Positions 18,622 to 30,101 are shown, numbered from the stretch's first letter. The stretch: DNA of 49,593 nt from UBA7396 sp964404065 (GCA_964404065.1 CAYOIP010000002.1:1-49593); one strand, 5' to 3'. Notes: generated from the letters alone by a model not told the origin. Numbers and translations are program-made.

Positions 18622-20163
18622 TTATTGCAAAAGTTTTAGTATTTCTACAACTTGTCTTTTTGCACCAAAAGTTAATCTTTCTATACTTCAATTTGCTATT
18701 TCTTGTCTTACATTTAAAAATGGATATTTTTTCTCAATATAATCCCAAAATTCATTTTCTATTAATTTATTTCATAAAAGAACATATTGTAATAATTCTC
18801 AGATTAAAAGTGGATAAGTAAGCTTTATTTGTTCTCTATCAATTATTTCTTTTGTTAATCAAATATCTTTAAAAGAAACTTTTCACACGTATAAATCTTT
18901 TACATCTCTTTTATCTCTTAAAAATTTAACTACTTGCAACTCTCATCTATTATAAGAAGTGTCTTTATGTTGAACTCATGGATAATTTAGTGGATAATTT
19001 CTTTTTCTTCTTAAAAAAAGTCAAGCTGGATCTTTCAAAGCTACTCAAAAACTCATTTCATCTTTATCCATTTTTGAGAAAAGTTCCAAATAATCTCTAT
19101 AGTCTTTTCAAGATAATATTTCTCACATAAGCAAATCAGGAATAGCTCATCAGATTCAAAAATCATCTAGCGTTCTTCACTTCAAAGTCCATTCTGCAAC
19201 TTTTGCTGTTCATTCTTCTCTTGGTAAATTATCTCATCATCTAAATTTTCATAAAGTTTGAGAATTATTTTTTTCTATTATGTAATGAGTTTCTATTTCA
19301 TGTTGAATAAGTTGTAAAACTCTCCATAATGGAAGACTTGAATATCATTCACTATCAGGAATTCCTAAATAATCTTCTCCATCATATATACTACTTCTTT
19401 TTTCTATTTTTACAGGTTTATCAATACCATAAATTCCCATAACTAATTTAAAAATTTTTGTGTAATCTTCTCTTGAAATTTCAGAGGTTAAAACTTCTGA
19501 GGTTTTAATTTTTTCTTCATCTAATTTTCAATTTTGCGCAGAAAGTGAAAATCTTTCTTTTAATATTTGAATATATCTTAAAAACCTATTTTGCTCTTCT
19601 TGAGTTAATTTATCTTTTTTACTTTCATATAGTCTTACTATAGCTTTATAACTTCATTCAACTTCATCATCATTTCTTCTAACATTTCAACCAAAAAGAT
19701 CTACTTCTATTTCCTCAAGCCTTTTAACCTTATTTTCTATTTCTCTTTTAGAAAGATTGTGAGAAATTCAAGCTTTTTCAGCTTCAAATGGAAGTCATGT
19801 AATGGTTAAATCTAAAATCTTATCAAGATAATCCAGAGTTCATAAAAGTATTTGAAGTCTTGGATTTTCTTGTTCTTGTAAATCTAAAAGTTGGTTTTTA
19901 AATCTTCAGACTTGTTGTTTTTTGAAAGCTAATTTAACTTTTACTTCATCATGAATACTTTGTATATTATCTCATCAACTTATATTTTCTCTTCAAAGAA
20001 ATTTTCAAAAAAGCGTTTTATTAAAAAAAACTCAATTTCATAAGTCAGCATAAGCATAAGTAACTTCTACTATATCAGAAATTTCTTTATTAAATAAGTT
20101 TTTATTCATCTCCTCAAGTAATCTATCAAATTCACTTTGATTTTGAGTGTTTAATTGTTCCAT
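18622..20163 (-). CDS. DUF1704/MATCAP-like zinc metallopeptidase, free-standing
   Basis: A 513-residue soluble protein. The zinc motif is QHEIETHYIIEKN (H288, E289, H293), the 'H-E-I-x-T-H' form of the DUF1704 ('QEGLA motif') family. The second signature follows as PREEGTAKVAEWTL, with the Glu expected as third ligand. Human MATCAP of this family removes the C-terminal tyrosine of tubulin; bacterial substrates are unknown. The N-terminal half (about 1-250) is helical. The gene directly follows an ATP-grasp ligase fused to a second DUF1704 domain, so the two probably act on the same peptide-tail chemistry. No signal peptide, so it is cytosolic. Confidence 0.78.
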
Positions 20164-20226
20164 CTTTTATGATAAAAAAATAAATCTATTATATTTTTAT
20201 CATAAAAATAGATTTATTGCAAATTT

Positions 20227-22623
20227 TTAAACAAATAAAGGTATTTTTAAATCTTCGAGCTTCAAATCTAAAAATTCAGATTTTTTAATTTCATCTAAAT
20301 CTAAAAGTGAAATCTTTCAAAAATAAAGTTCTTTTAAATCTCATCCGTTTTTTATAAATTCTTTTACCTCTAAATGTCAATTTAAATATATCACATCTTT
20401 TGTAAAAGAGTAATTATTTTTTGTATCAACAATTCATCTTTTTAATCTAACTAAATATTTAAAAATCAAGTCTAAATCATTATTATAATACCTTTTATAT
20501 TCATCTATAAGTTCATTATAACTATGATTTAACACAAAATCTATAAAATAATATCTTTCTAAATTATAATAATATTTTAAATCTCTTTTAGTTAAAAATT
20601 TATTTTGATTATGTGAAGCAATTCATTCTTCAATATTTATATAATTTGCTGTTCCATGAGAAAAAATCGAATATTTTGATTTTTCTCAATTAATTTTTCT
20701 AAAATAATGTCATTCTATTTCATGAGCTATAATTGATCTAATTTCTTTTTTTCAAACCAAACTATCTGGTTTTAAGTAGAGTTTATTTCCACTCATTACA
20801 AATCTTGAGACAATATTTTTTTCCTTTAACTCAACATTTATACCATAAATTTGGTTAAATTTTTCTACCTCATTTTTTATTTCATCAAAAGTTAAAAAAT
20901 CTTTTTCTAAAACTACTTGATTTTTTGCTTGTAAATATTCTTTTGCATATTCTAAATTATCACCTATTATTTTTCAGTATAGGATTTCAGAATATTTATT
21001 TAAACCTTCTACGTCTTGCTCTTCAAAAGCTTTTAGGAAATAAATTTTGTTTATAACTTCATCTTTTTTTCTTTTATAAATCCCAGAAAGATGGATATCT
21101 GGAATCTCTATTTTTGATATTCTTTTAAAAAGACCTTCTAAATCAATTTTTAATTCTTCATATTCAAGCTTTGGAATATATTTTCATTCTGACTCTATAA
21201 ATTTAAGTCTTTCTGAAGAAATATTTTTTGGAGTAATTATTTTTAGGATATTTAACTTTTTATCAATCTCCATTATTTCTTTATCAATACGCAAAAGTTG
21301 ATCTTCATATGACTTCAAAATTACAATATTTTTTTCACGCAAAAGTGGATTTTTTAAATCAATCGGTAAATCAGAATCCTTATATTTAAAAGGATCAACT
21401 AAAAATCCATATAAAGCTTCTTTTCAAACTATCAAATTCACTTCTTCTAAATCTTTTACTTGAAATCTAATATTTCTTGTTTCTCATAAAATATTGCATT
21501 TTAGTTTTATTATGTCGTTTTTTATTTTATCTTCTAGAACTTTTAGAGAATTTAATAAAAAATTTTTATCTATATAATTATTTGATTTTGTAGTTTTTAT
21601 TTCTCAAATAACTTTTTGACTATTTTCCTCATAAAACACTTCTATATATTCTTTATTTCATAAAACTTTTTTTCCAGAAATATTTTTAATCTTTTCTTCA
21701 ATATCTCAACCGAACAAATCACGAGCTAAACGAACTCATTTTTCTACAGAATTTATTTTTATATTTTGAACTTTTTTTAGTCTTTCTAAAAGGGGGATTT
21801 TATTTGCTACTTGCACTTCAAGTCATGGACGAACATTCATCTCTAAAAGAAGTGGTCAAAAATTATCATCCAAAACTATATCACATCAAATATAACCTAT
21901 ATTTGTAACTTGTTGAACTTTTACAGCAAGTTTCAGTATATCTTCCCAATGAGGAATTTCCACTCATCTCACATCTCAAATTCCAGGAACTGATTTTATC
22001 ATCTTTCTAAATTGTGTGATATAAGTGATTTTTCCACTTCATATATCAACTCCCAGTCAGCATGCTCCAGCATGTAAATTTGCTTTTCATTTAGAATTTG
22101 CTGTTGGAACTCTCATCATCGCAATAACTGGAACACTATTAAAAACTATGACTCTTATATCTGGAAGTCAAAATTTTCAAAGAAGCTCAACTGAATGATC
22201 TAAAATAATTTTTCTTTCAAATATTACTTTATCTCTATTTCAAGACAAAGAATAAAAACCATCTAGTATATCACTTATATGATGTTTTAATTGATCTAAT
22301 GAATATTTTTCTAAATCTGTTGTTATAAAATTACCTTCTTCATCTAATCTTTCAAAAACTATTATTCATTTTCATCCATAACCTGCATTTGGTTTCACAA
22401 CAAAAGGCAAAGGTAGTGAAGTTAAATCAAAATCATCCAGTTCTTTATGATTTTTTATAACAGCCAAACTTTCTTGAACTTTTACTCATTTATTTGATAA
22501 AAATTCTTTTGTTTTTAGTTTTGAATCTGCTAAAGATTTAGCTAAATCATCATTGTATTCTGAAATAAAATTTAGATTTCTAGCATTTTGCCCAAGTATT
22601 CAATAATTTTTAAAAAACCACAT
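20227..22623 (-). CDS. ATP-grasp ligase fused to a DUF1704/MATCAP-like metallopeptidase
   Basis: A 798-residue fusion. Residues 1-290 are an ATP-grasp amino-acid/peptide ligase of the RimK-like kind: FVVKPNAGYGGKG (K77), a central HAGACGLGVDI, and the Mg site LLEMNVRPGLE (E261, N263). After a helical linker (about 300-560), a second domain has IIAHEIEGHYFR (H634, E635, H639) and NIEEGIASHNQ, the two signatures of DUF1704. A ligase that adds a residue and a peptidase that removes one are thus in one chain. It is 63 bp upstream of a free-standing paralogue of the peptidase. RimK-like ligases are often found near DUF1704 genes; the target here is unknown. Confidence 0.78.
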
Positions 22624-22646
22624 TTATTAAAAGTTAATATTAATTT

Positions 22647-22741
22647 TCCCCTCACCTAGCCTCTCCTTTGGAGGAGAGGAACAAAAGGAAAATATTTTAA
22701 ATTCCCCTCTCCCCCGAGGGAGAGGGGCTAGGGGTGAGGTT
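22647..22741. repeat. GC-rich palindromic repeat, intergenic
   Basis: About 95 bp. Outer arms (CCCCTCACC-TAGCC and GGGGCTAGGGGTGAGG) pair, enclosing two hairpins (CTCTCC-TTTGG-AGGAGAG and CCCCTCTCC...GGGAGAGGGG). Same plan as the element inside copA. It separates ftsX from the fusion gene and abuts the ftsX stop. Confidence 0.85.
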
Positions 22742-23631
22742 TATTTTATATATTTTCTAGAAGATAAAAATGAACTTAGAGTTCAAATAAAAATAAATAA
22801 TCCTAACTGCATTAGTAAAATGTAATTAAAGTCACTATTTATAATGTATTCCTTAACTTTAGATTTATCAAATATTATTCAAAGATTATCTACTAAGATA
22901 AGGAATATATTTGTAGAAACAAAAAATCCTAAAATAGAATAAATCACTCACTGAAAAACAAACGGACCATAAATAAAACTATTACTTCATCAAACAAGTT
23001 TTGTGATGTAAATCTCATCTCTATAATGATAAATAAAATTTCAAATTATAGAATAAGTTATTACAAATATTGAAAGTAAAAATACTCAAATAATTATATA
23101 AAGTGCTAATTTTAAAGTTTTTAATATTCAAATAATTTTTAAAATTCTTTCATATTGAGTTCTATAATCATAAGTAGAGTTTGTTTTGAAATCAGTTAAA
23201 ACCCAAAGTTTTGATTCTATAATATAATTTATTTTTTCATATTCAGATATTTTTATATTTGAAATATTTATTGTTGCTGGAAGCGGATTTTGGGATTTGA
23301 TAATACTTACAAGTTCTGCATCTTTTTTTCTCATTTCTTCCAAAACTTCATCTTTTGATTTATATTCTAGCTTAACATTTGGAGTTTGAATTTTTATATC
23401 TTCCATAAGATTTTGTACTTCTGGATTGTCTTTTTGAAACTCATCTTTTAAATAAAGAGAAATAGTCAATTTTGAATTTATGGCTTCAATCAAGTTGTTA
23501 CTCAAATTGTGCATAATCATCAAAATATTTATAAAAAACATTAAAAGTGCTAAAACTACAATTGAAGAAAAACTCAAAAATTTATTTCTCAAAATATTTT
23601 TAACTCAATATTTAAACAAACGATAAATCAT
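22741..23631 (-). CDS. ftsX: Cell-division ABC-transporter permease FtsX
   Basis: A 296-residue protein: N-terminal membrane helix (about 20-42), an extracellular loop (about 50-150) with LTISLYLKDEF, and three further helices. The final part contains the typical YITKLVGGSNSFIYGPFVFQ block of FtsX. FtsX with FtsE controls periplasmic or wall-bound murein hydrolases at division. No ftsE is visible next to it in this window, and the 160 bp upstream hold only a half-repeat and a promoter pointing the other way. Confidence 0.88.
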
Positions 23632-23656
23632 AAAAATAGTTAATAATAAGTAAATT

Positions 23657-23694
23657 CCCTCACCCCTCTCGCCTCTGCCTGAGGGCGAGGGGGA
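23657..23694. repeat. Half copy of the GC-rich repeat
   Basis: CCCTCACCCCTCTCGCC, then a short loop and GGGCGAGGGGG: one hairpin arm of the larger element at 22647, degenerate and lacking the second hairpin. Confidence 0.65.
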
Positions 23695-23732
23695 AAAGAA
23701 TATTTTTTCTATCTTATATAAAACTCGTTTTT

Positions 23733-23761
23733 TTGCAATAAATTTAGAAATATGATAAAAT
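23733..23761 (+). promoter_or_regulatory. Cluster promoter 1
   Basis: TTGCAA (23733-23738), 17 bp, TAAAAT (23756-23761) with TATGA directly before the -10. It lies 30 bp upstream of the GH73 gene and shares the layout of four other promoters in this cluster. Confidence 0.7.
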
Positions 23762-23791
23762 GGAAGCAAGTTTATAATTTAATTTTAAAAT

Positions 23792-24718
23792 ATGGCAAAT
23801 CCTGAAATAAAAGTAAATAGAGATTGTAACGAAGAATTGAAAAAAATTGATAGTGAAATATTTCAAGCTCAAAAAGATTTAGATAATTTTAAAAAATCCA
23901 ATAATCCTGAATTTCAATTACAAATTGAAACTTTAGAAAAAAAATTGAATGACTTACAAAAACAAAAACAAAAAATTATCTCAGAAACTCAATGCTGACT
24001 TGCTTGAGAGAAAATTTGAAAAAATGAAATTGCACAAGCTAAAACACATCTAGACAATGCAAATTTATCTTGAGAAGAAAGAAAAAAAGTTGAAAATGAA
24101 TTAAATAAGCAATGAAATACTTTTGATGCAACAAAAGTAGAAAATGGTTGAATTTTGTGAATTATTCTTGCAATTTTACAAGCACTTATGAGTTGAATAT
24201 GATTTGCTTGAAATAACGAATATGCTGAAGCTGACTCTACGGAAAATCCCGGGAAAACAATAAAATGAAGAGAAAGAACTTCAAAAGACAAAGAAATCTT
24301 TGTTTCAGAATATAAGGATTTAGCAAAGCAAATAGAAAAAGAACATGGTATCCCTTGGGAATTTATCATAACTCAAGCTTGACTAGAATCAGCTTGGGGA
24401 ACTTCTTGATTAGCAGTAAATTATAATAATTTATTTGGTATAAAAGCAAAAAAATGATGAAAATCAGTTATGTTATGGACATGGGAAGAAATTAATTGAC
24501 AAAAAGTTAGAAAAAAAGAACCTTTTAGAGTTTATAAAAATGCTTTAGAATCTTTTAGAGATCATGCAATATTCTTAAAAGAAAATAAAAGATATGCAAA
24601 TGCTTTTAATTTTTCACATAATCCTACAAGATTTGCCTTAGAAATAGCCAAAGCCTGATATGCAACAGATGGTGATTATGCTTGAAAATTAACTTCTACT
24701 ATGAAGTCCGTTGCATAA
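23792..24718 (+). CDS. GH73-type murein hydrolase (glucosaminidase) with coiled-coil N-terminus
   Basis: A 308-residue protein. Residues 1-70 form a Lys/Glu/Gln coiled coil, then a hydrophobic Gly-rich segment (about 118-140, GGILGIILAILQALMSGIG), then a FlgJ/LytG-like glucosaminidase domain. That domain holds GIPWEFIITQAGLESAWG with catalytic E199, NYNNLFGIK, FRVYKNALESFRDHAIFL and a final AGYATDGDYAGKL. It should cut the glycan of peptidoglycan. There is no N-terminal signal peptide, although the substrate is outside the cytoplasm. That and the internal hydrophobic segment are shared with other proteins of this cluster. It is the first gene of the co-regulated set. Confidence 0.85.
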
Positions 24719-24778
24719 TTTTTGCAAAATAAAAAAATATATGATAAAATAAAAACAACTTTATAATTTAATTTTAAA
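24716..24778 (+). repeat. Promoter-leader direct repeat, copy A
   Basis: A 63-bp stretch from the stop of the GH73 gene through promoter and leader. It differs from 27161-27223 at a single base (C/T at 24756). Such identity between non-coding segments in an A+T-rich genome points to recent duplication or selection on the whole leader. Confidence 0.8.
24722..24750 (+). promoter_or_regulatory. Cluster promoter 2
   Basis: TTGCAA (24722-24727), 17 bp, TAAAAT (24745-24750), 31 bp before the ATG at 24782. Confidence 0.7.
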
Positions 24779-24781
24779 TGT

Positions 24782-27163
24782 ATGAGTGCTAATACTCCTG
24801 AATTTAGAACAGCATTAACAGCATTATCAAGAAATAATGCAAATAATTCATCAACTTTTAACTGATATTTAGCAATATTAGAATGAGCTGAATGAATGGT
24901 TTCACATAGAGAAACTATAAATAACTATTTAGCAAGTTTAATTACTGATGGTGATGAAAAAGCAAAAAATATACAAGCTTTAAATTGACTTTGAACATTA
25001 AGAGAGAAAGTTGCTTTCATTGCAACATTAAATAATAATTGATATTCTAATGAAATCATTTCAAAAATATGTGAAGAAATATTAATAAAAATGGATTTAT
25101 CTGAAAGTGCTGTTATTAGAATTTCTGCATTAAATAGATTTAGTATTAGCTTGAATAGTGAACAAAATATTAAATTATTAGAAATTGAAACTCAATTAAA
25201 AGATGTTATTGCTAAAAGAGTTCCTGATTTACTATCAAACCTTAATATAAAAAATGAAAATTCATCTCAAAGAATTCAAAAAATAAGAGAGATAACAGAA
25301 TATTTAATAAAAAATGGATTATTAGAAAAATATCCAGAATGATATAATGATATTATTAATTTATTAAATCCTTTAGTTGAACTTGATAAAACTTACCATG
25401 CTTTAAATCATGCTAGAAATAATTTTTATGATATTCAAAGATGATATTGAGAAGTAAGAGTTTTATCTAGTTGAGAATCTAAAATATTAGAACAAGCAGT
25501 GTGATTGCTAACTTGATTAGAAACTACTTTAGATAATTTTTTTCAGGCTAATATTTCTACAAGACTAGAAGATATAAATTTAGAAAGTTTGTTAGAAAGT
25601 ATTTTGTCAAAATGCTCAGATGCTAAAGAACAATTAAAAGCCTTAAATATAAGTGTTTGAGATTTTCAAAAATATTTTTTATATTATTTTTCAACTGAAA
25701 CCCTTTATAAAACAAAATTAAGTCTAGACAGAAAAAAATCTGAAGTTTTTAAAGATAGAAAAAAAGATTTTGAACTTGATATAAAAAAATGGAGAGAAAT
25801 ACAAAGAGATAGATTATTAGAATTATACCAACAAGATTGAACAGACGATGAAATAGAAGCTATTTTTGAAAGAGATAGAAAATTATTTATAAAAACTTGA
25901 AACGAAGAAGAAGATGAGGATTTACAAACTGCTTTAGAGAATATATTATTTAAAAGATACCCAAATACACCTGATAATGTATTACAAGACTTGGCTGTAG
26001 CTATTTTAGATGAAAATCAAGTTACAAATGAGTTATATTATGGAAATACTAATTATTTCCAAAATGCTTCTCAAGATACAAGGTGACAACAACTTGTAAG
26101 GTCAATATGAAATACAGGAAGAGCTATACAAGCAGTATGATGATTCACAACACCTATTATTTCTTGATTAGTTAAATTTACTCAAAAAAGTTTGGAGTTC
26201 TCTTGAAAAACTATTTCAGGAATTATGAATTGAACAACTTCTTGAGTTAAATGAGTAGTTGATAATTATAATAAGTGGGCAAATACTGATGCTACAACTT
26301 TTTTATGAAAAGTAGCTAAATTTCCTTTTAAAGCTTCTCAAATATTAACAAGACCTTTATGATGGTCAGCTTCTTGAGTAGGTTTTGTTGTATGAAAAAC
26401 TACCTGACTCGTTGCATGAAGTTATGATTGACTAAATAATGTTATAAAATCAGCCTCTTGAGAGAAAATTGATGGTTTATTTGATGTTTTTTCTCAAATC
26501 TATAAACACTGAGTAAATTTACTTGGTCAATGAACTGCTTGGACTTGAGAGAAAGCCTTTGATATGTTAAAAACTGAGCAAAAAAGACAAATATTATCAG
26601 CATTTTATGAATCAAAATCTTCTTCAGAAGTAAGCGCTTTACTTGAAGCTATTGATATGCAATCTGTTTTAAAAGATTCTTCTCCTTATATTTTTGATTA
26701 CGATTATTTTGATGAACTTTGATATGATATAAAACCTGAAAATGAAGAAATAGTTGATAACTCTAGTGAAGAAATAAAATCATTAAAATCAAAAGTTGAT
26801 GAAGTTTTATGAGATTTAGAAGCTAAAAAATCAGAAGATATACAAATATACTGAGAAATAATTGATGCCTTTGGTTTTATAAAAAGAGAATTATCAAAAG
26901 ATACTGATGAAAAAAATAAATTTAAAGCAGTAAAAGCAAAAATAAATACTTTAATTCAAACATTAAAAAGTATTTTGCAAAATGATGAGACTAAATCAAG
27001 TATCCTAAGAAAACTTTGACTTTCAAAAAGCGAATGATGAGATTTCGAAATAAATCAAAATTCTTTTTTATGACATTTAGAATCTACTTCAAATTCTATA
27101 AATAAAACTTGAACTACAAAAAAACAAAAATTTAAAGATGCAGTTTTATCTTTAAGTGTGTAA
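24782..27163 (+). CDS. Large unknown protein A of the accessory cluster, 793 residues
   Basis: No family recognised. Residues 1-380 are helical and Leu/Asn/Glu-rich; 300-400 are highly charged with RD(R/K) repeats (FKDRKKDFELDIKKWREIQR) and likely coiled coil. Residues ~440-580 are Gly/Thr/Ser-rich with several moderately hydrophobic amphipathic stretches (for example QAVGGFTTPIISGLVKF, ASGVGFVVGKTTGLVAGSYDG). The C-terminal 200 residues return to charged helices. No signal peptide. A nearby ATG at 24778 opens a frame that stops at once, so 24782 is the start. The Gly-rich centre between charged helices recurs in the neighbours, suggesting a shared membrane-inserting or assembly role. Confidence 0.75.
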
Positions 27164-27223
27164 TTTTTGCAAAATAAAAAAATATATGATAAAATAAAAA
27201 TAACTTTATAATTTAATTTTAAA
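27161..27223 (+). repeat. Promoter-leader direct repeat, copy B
   Basis: Copy of 24716-24778 with one base different. It begins at the stop of protein A and ends three bases before the ATG of protein B. Confidence 0.8.
27167..27195 (+). promoter_or_regulatory. Cluster promoter 3
   Basis: TTGCAA (27167-27172), 17 bp, TAAAAT (27190-27195), 31 bp before the ATG at 27227. Confidence 0.7.
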
Positions 27224-27226
27224 AAT

Positions 27227-28909
27227 ATGGCTTGAACTAATCATGAAATAAAAAGCGTTGATGAATTAAAATCAAAACTTGGTGTTGATACACTAGACAC
27301 TAATACTTTAAAAATAGATAAGCCTTTTTCTTTAACTGATGTAGATTTGGAAACATATAAAAAGCAGTTAGCTGAAATGTGAGATAAAGCAAAAGCTGAA
27401 AAATTAGCAGAAATAATAAAAGAAAAATGATGAATTACTCAAGCTACAAAAGAAGCAAAAGGTGATTTGATAAATACTCTAAAAGCTTGAGATATTGAAG
27501 AAATCAAAAAACTTCTAACTTCTTTAGAGTTAGATTCTGAAAAATTAAAAACTTCTATTGAAAAAATATCAGAAATTTCTTGAGAAACTAAAATAATATT
27601 TCTTTGATTTATTTTTACACTTTTAAACAAACAATGAGTTTCTATTTCTAAACTTACTGATAAAATAAAGCTTAAAGCTGGAAGACAATCTGAAGGAATA
27701 AAAGTTACAACTCCTGATGAAGTTGTAAGTTATCAAAATATTATAAATAATTTTGGAATTACTACATGAAAAATTTCAGTAGCAGAAATTCAAAAAGCAC
27801 TATTATATAAAACTTCTGGAATAGATAATTATATGATGGAAACTCAAACTTATTCAACAAACGAATATGCTAATAGACTTATAATAAAATACAAAGATAT
27901 TTTAGCAAAAAGATGATTTACTTTTACAAATCTTTGAGAAACTATTGATGAAGAAAACTATAAGAGAGCTAAAAAAGCTATTGAAGAATGAATTACTGAC
28001 AATCAAGCTGATAGAGAATTTTTAAGTGTTTATTTTGATGATTTATTTTATTCAAAATCAAAAATGAGCAATAATATGGTTAATGATTTTGCTAAAAATA
28101 AAGACAATAATAAAGCTCCTTTAGAAGCATTAAAAATACTTTGAGTATTAGATAATAAAACAAAATATGCTTTATGAATATGAAATAGTGATGTTTTAGC
28201 AGAAAAAAAAGAACAACTTACAAATGACCCAACTTGAGCGCTTAAAGAGTCTTTTGCAAACTGATGAGCACATTTATGAGCTATATTATGATTATTATGG
28301 TGAATATTTTGATGAAAAAAATGAGAATGATTTAGTTTTTCTAGACTTATAGCCTGATTTTTAGGATGAGTTTGAATAAATGCCATTTGAATAGATTGAG
28401 CTGTAAGTTTAGCAAAAAAATGATTTGAAGCATGATGAGAATGAACAAGTAAATGATATGATTGGGTAAAATGAAAACTAAGTTCATTTTGAAGTTTTTC
28501 TCAAGAAGTATATGAAAAAGCTGAATTTTGGTATGATTTCAGTGCTGTTCAAATAAATGATTGAACTGGAATAAAAGATTTAATGGATAGTAAATTTGTT
28601 TTCTTACTTGATAAAGTAAATACTGAAATTGGACTTTTTAGAAAAGAATGAAAAGAGTTATCTACAGAAGAAAAAACAAAATTGAAAGATAAATTAAATG
28701 AGTATATGAAACTTTTAGGAGAAAAACATCCTGATAAAACTCCAAATCAAATAAAAGAAGATTTAAAAGATAAACCTTTAAAAGAAATTATTGCTGAAAT
28801 ATATAAAGATGAGAAGAAAGCTGAAATAAAACCAACAAGTTGAGACAAACAACAATTGGCTCAAAATTCAAATACTCCAACTTGAAACTTAGATTTTAGT
28901 CATATTTAA
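27227..28909 (+). CDS. Large unknown protein B of the accessory cluster, 560 residues
   Basis: No family recognised. The N-terminal ~330 residues are soluble and mostly helical, with one hydrophobic stretch (about 125-140, IIFLGFIFTLLNKQG). Residues ~345-400 form a glycine-rich membrane hairpin (AHLGAILGLLWGIFGGKKG, then LIAGFLGGVGINAIGIDG), encoded with dense TGA codons. The tail (about 450-560) is charged and helical with Pro/Lys repeats. No signal peptide. The architecture, soluble helices, a Gly-rich hydrophobic hairpin and a charged tail, resembles pore-forming or membrane-remodelling proteins in outline only. It probably heads an operon with the next two genes. Confidence 0.75.
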
Positions 28910-28927
28910 TTTTTAATAACTAAAAAT

Positions 28928-29050
28928 ATGAATGATAAAAGTTATTCTCAAGAACTCATAGATTTTAAACGTAAAGTTCTAGAATTTGAAAAAGAATTAG
29001 AGAAAGTTATTTCTCTTTTAAATAGAGATGAAGTAAAAAAACAAAAATAA
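28928..29050 (+). CDS. Small helical protein, 40 residues
   Basis: Reads MNDKSYSQELIDFKRKVLEF and continues as one charged helix. It is 18 bp after protein B and 24 bp before protein C, with the same AAAAATATG-type start context. No recognised family. Likely a small partner of the flanking gene products. Confidence 0.5.
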   Translation: MNDKSYSQELIDFKRKVLEFEKELEKVISLLNRDEVKKQK

Positions 29051-29074
29051 ATTTATTTTATTAATTTTAAAAAT

Positions 29075-30079
29075 ATGTCCGAAAGAACAATAGACAGTTC
29101 TATACAAGAACTAACAGAGTTAAAAGCCAAAACAAAAGAAGTAACTGATTTTTTAGCTTGAAAAGAATTAACTTCTGAACAATACAAAGAGGAATATGAT
29201 AAAGTTAAGACAAAATTCGATTTAATTAGATCCAAAGTAAATGAAATTAAGGATTATTTACAAAGTCAAAAGGATAATATTACTTTAAATCAACATAATG
29301 CTATTGAATGACTTTTTTCTAGTTTTAAAGAACTAAAAATGTGATTTGAATGACTGCAAACTCCAGAAAACTTTGCCAAAAGAGTTGAATCAAAAAAATG
29401 AAAAGTTGCAGAAATAACTGCTTGACCAAAATCAGCATTATTTGATTATAGTTTAGATTTACAAACTATTAAAAAAATAAATCCAGAGAAACTAATTGCA
29501 AAAAATGGAAATGTTGAATATTATACTGTTCAAGTTCCTTGAAAATGAAAAATGGTTTTAAGAATTGATAGAGTTGATGATTGAGAAGAAGTTGCATTAT
29601 TACAATTAACAAATGAAAATATATCTGATTCTGAAATAGTTGAAGAAATTGAAGCTGCAGAATTAACAACATCAGGAAATGCTTTTAAAGATGTTGAAGT
29701 TGATTGATATAATACTTGGAATACAAATTGAAAAACTCTTGTAGAATGATGAGAATGGGCACAAGATGTTGCAACTTGAGTATTAGCATCATGAGCTGTT
29801 ATAGCATGAAAGGCTTGAATTTGAAGTATAGTATGAACATCATGATGATTTACAAATGCTTTAGCTTTTGGTAAAATGGTAATTGCTGCTTGATGAGCTG
29901 CAATAACAGCTATTTGAACAGTTCCTACTTTAGTAGTTTGATGAGTTGCGACAACTGCTTGAGCCGTGACAACAGCTTTAACTGATGCAGATTTAACAAC
30001 AAAAAGAGCTAAACAATTCTGACTTACTAAAAAACTTGATGCTGTTAAAGATGTAAAATTAAACTATAAAAACAATTAA
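29075..30079 (+). CDS. Unknown protein C with a ~70-residue Gly/Ala/Val membrane segment, 334 residues
   Basis: Residues 1-75 form a coiled coil; ~105-215 a soluble domain with a beta-rich patch (VEYYTVQVPGKGKMVLRIDR). Residues ~235-305 are an unbroken hydrophobic Gly/Ala/Val/Thr stretch (VLASGAVIAGKAGIGSIVG, AAGGAAITAIGTVPTLVVGG), long enough for two or three membrane passes. The C-terminus is short and basic. No signal peptide and no known family. Such Gly/Ala-rich hydrophobic blocks occur in pore-formers, holin-like proteins and phage structural proteins, but no specific similarity is claimed. A strong terminator follows, so it ends the operon begun at 27227. Confidence 0.72.
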
Positions 30080-30101
30080 AATCACAAAATAATTTCCCCC
30101 T

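Noticed and set aside
22647..22741. A CRISPR array or tRNA-like element among the GC-rich repeats.
   Set aside because: The repeats are single, hairpin-forming and not regularly spaced with unique spacers; no cas genes are present.
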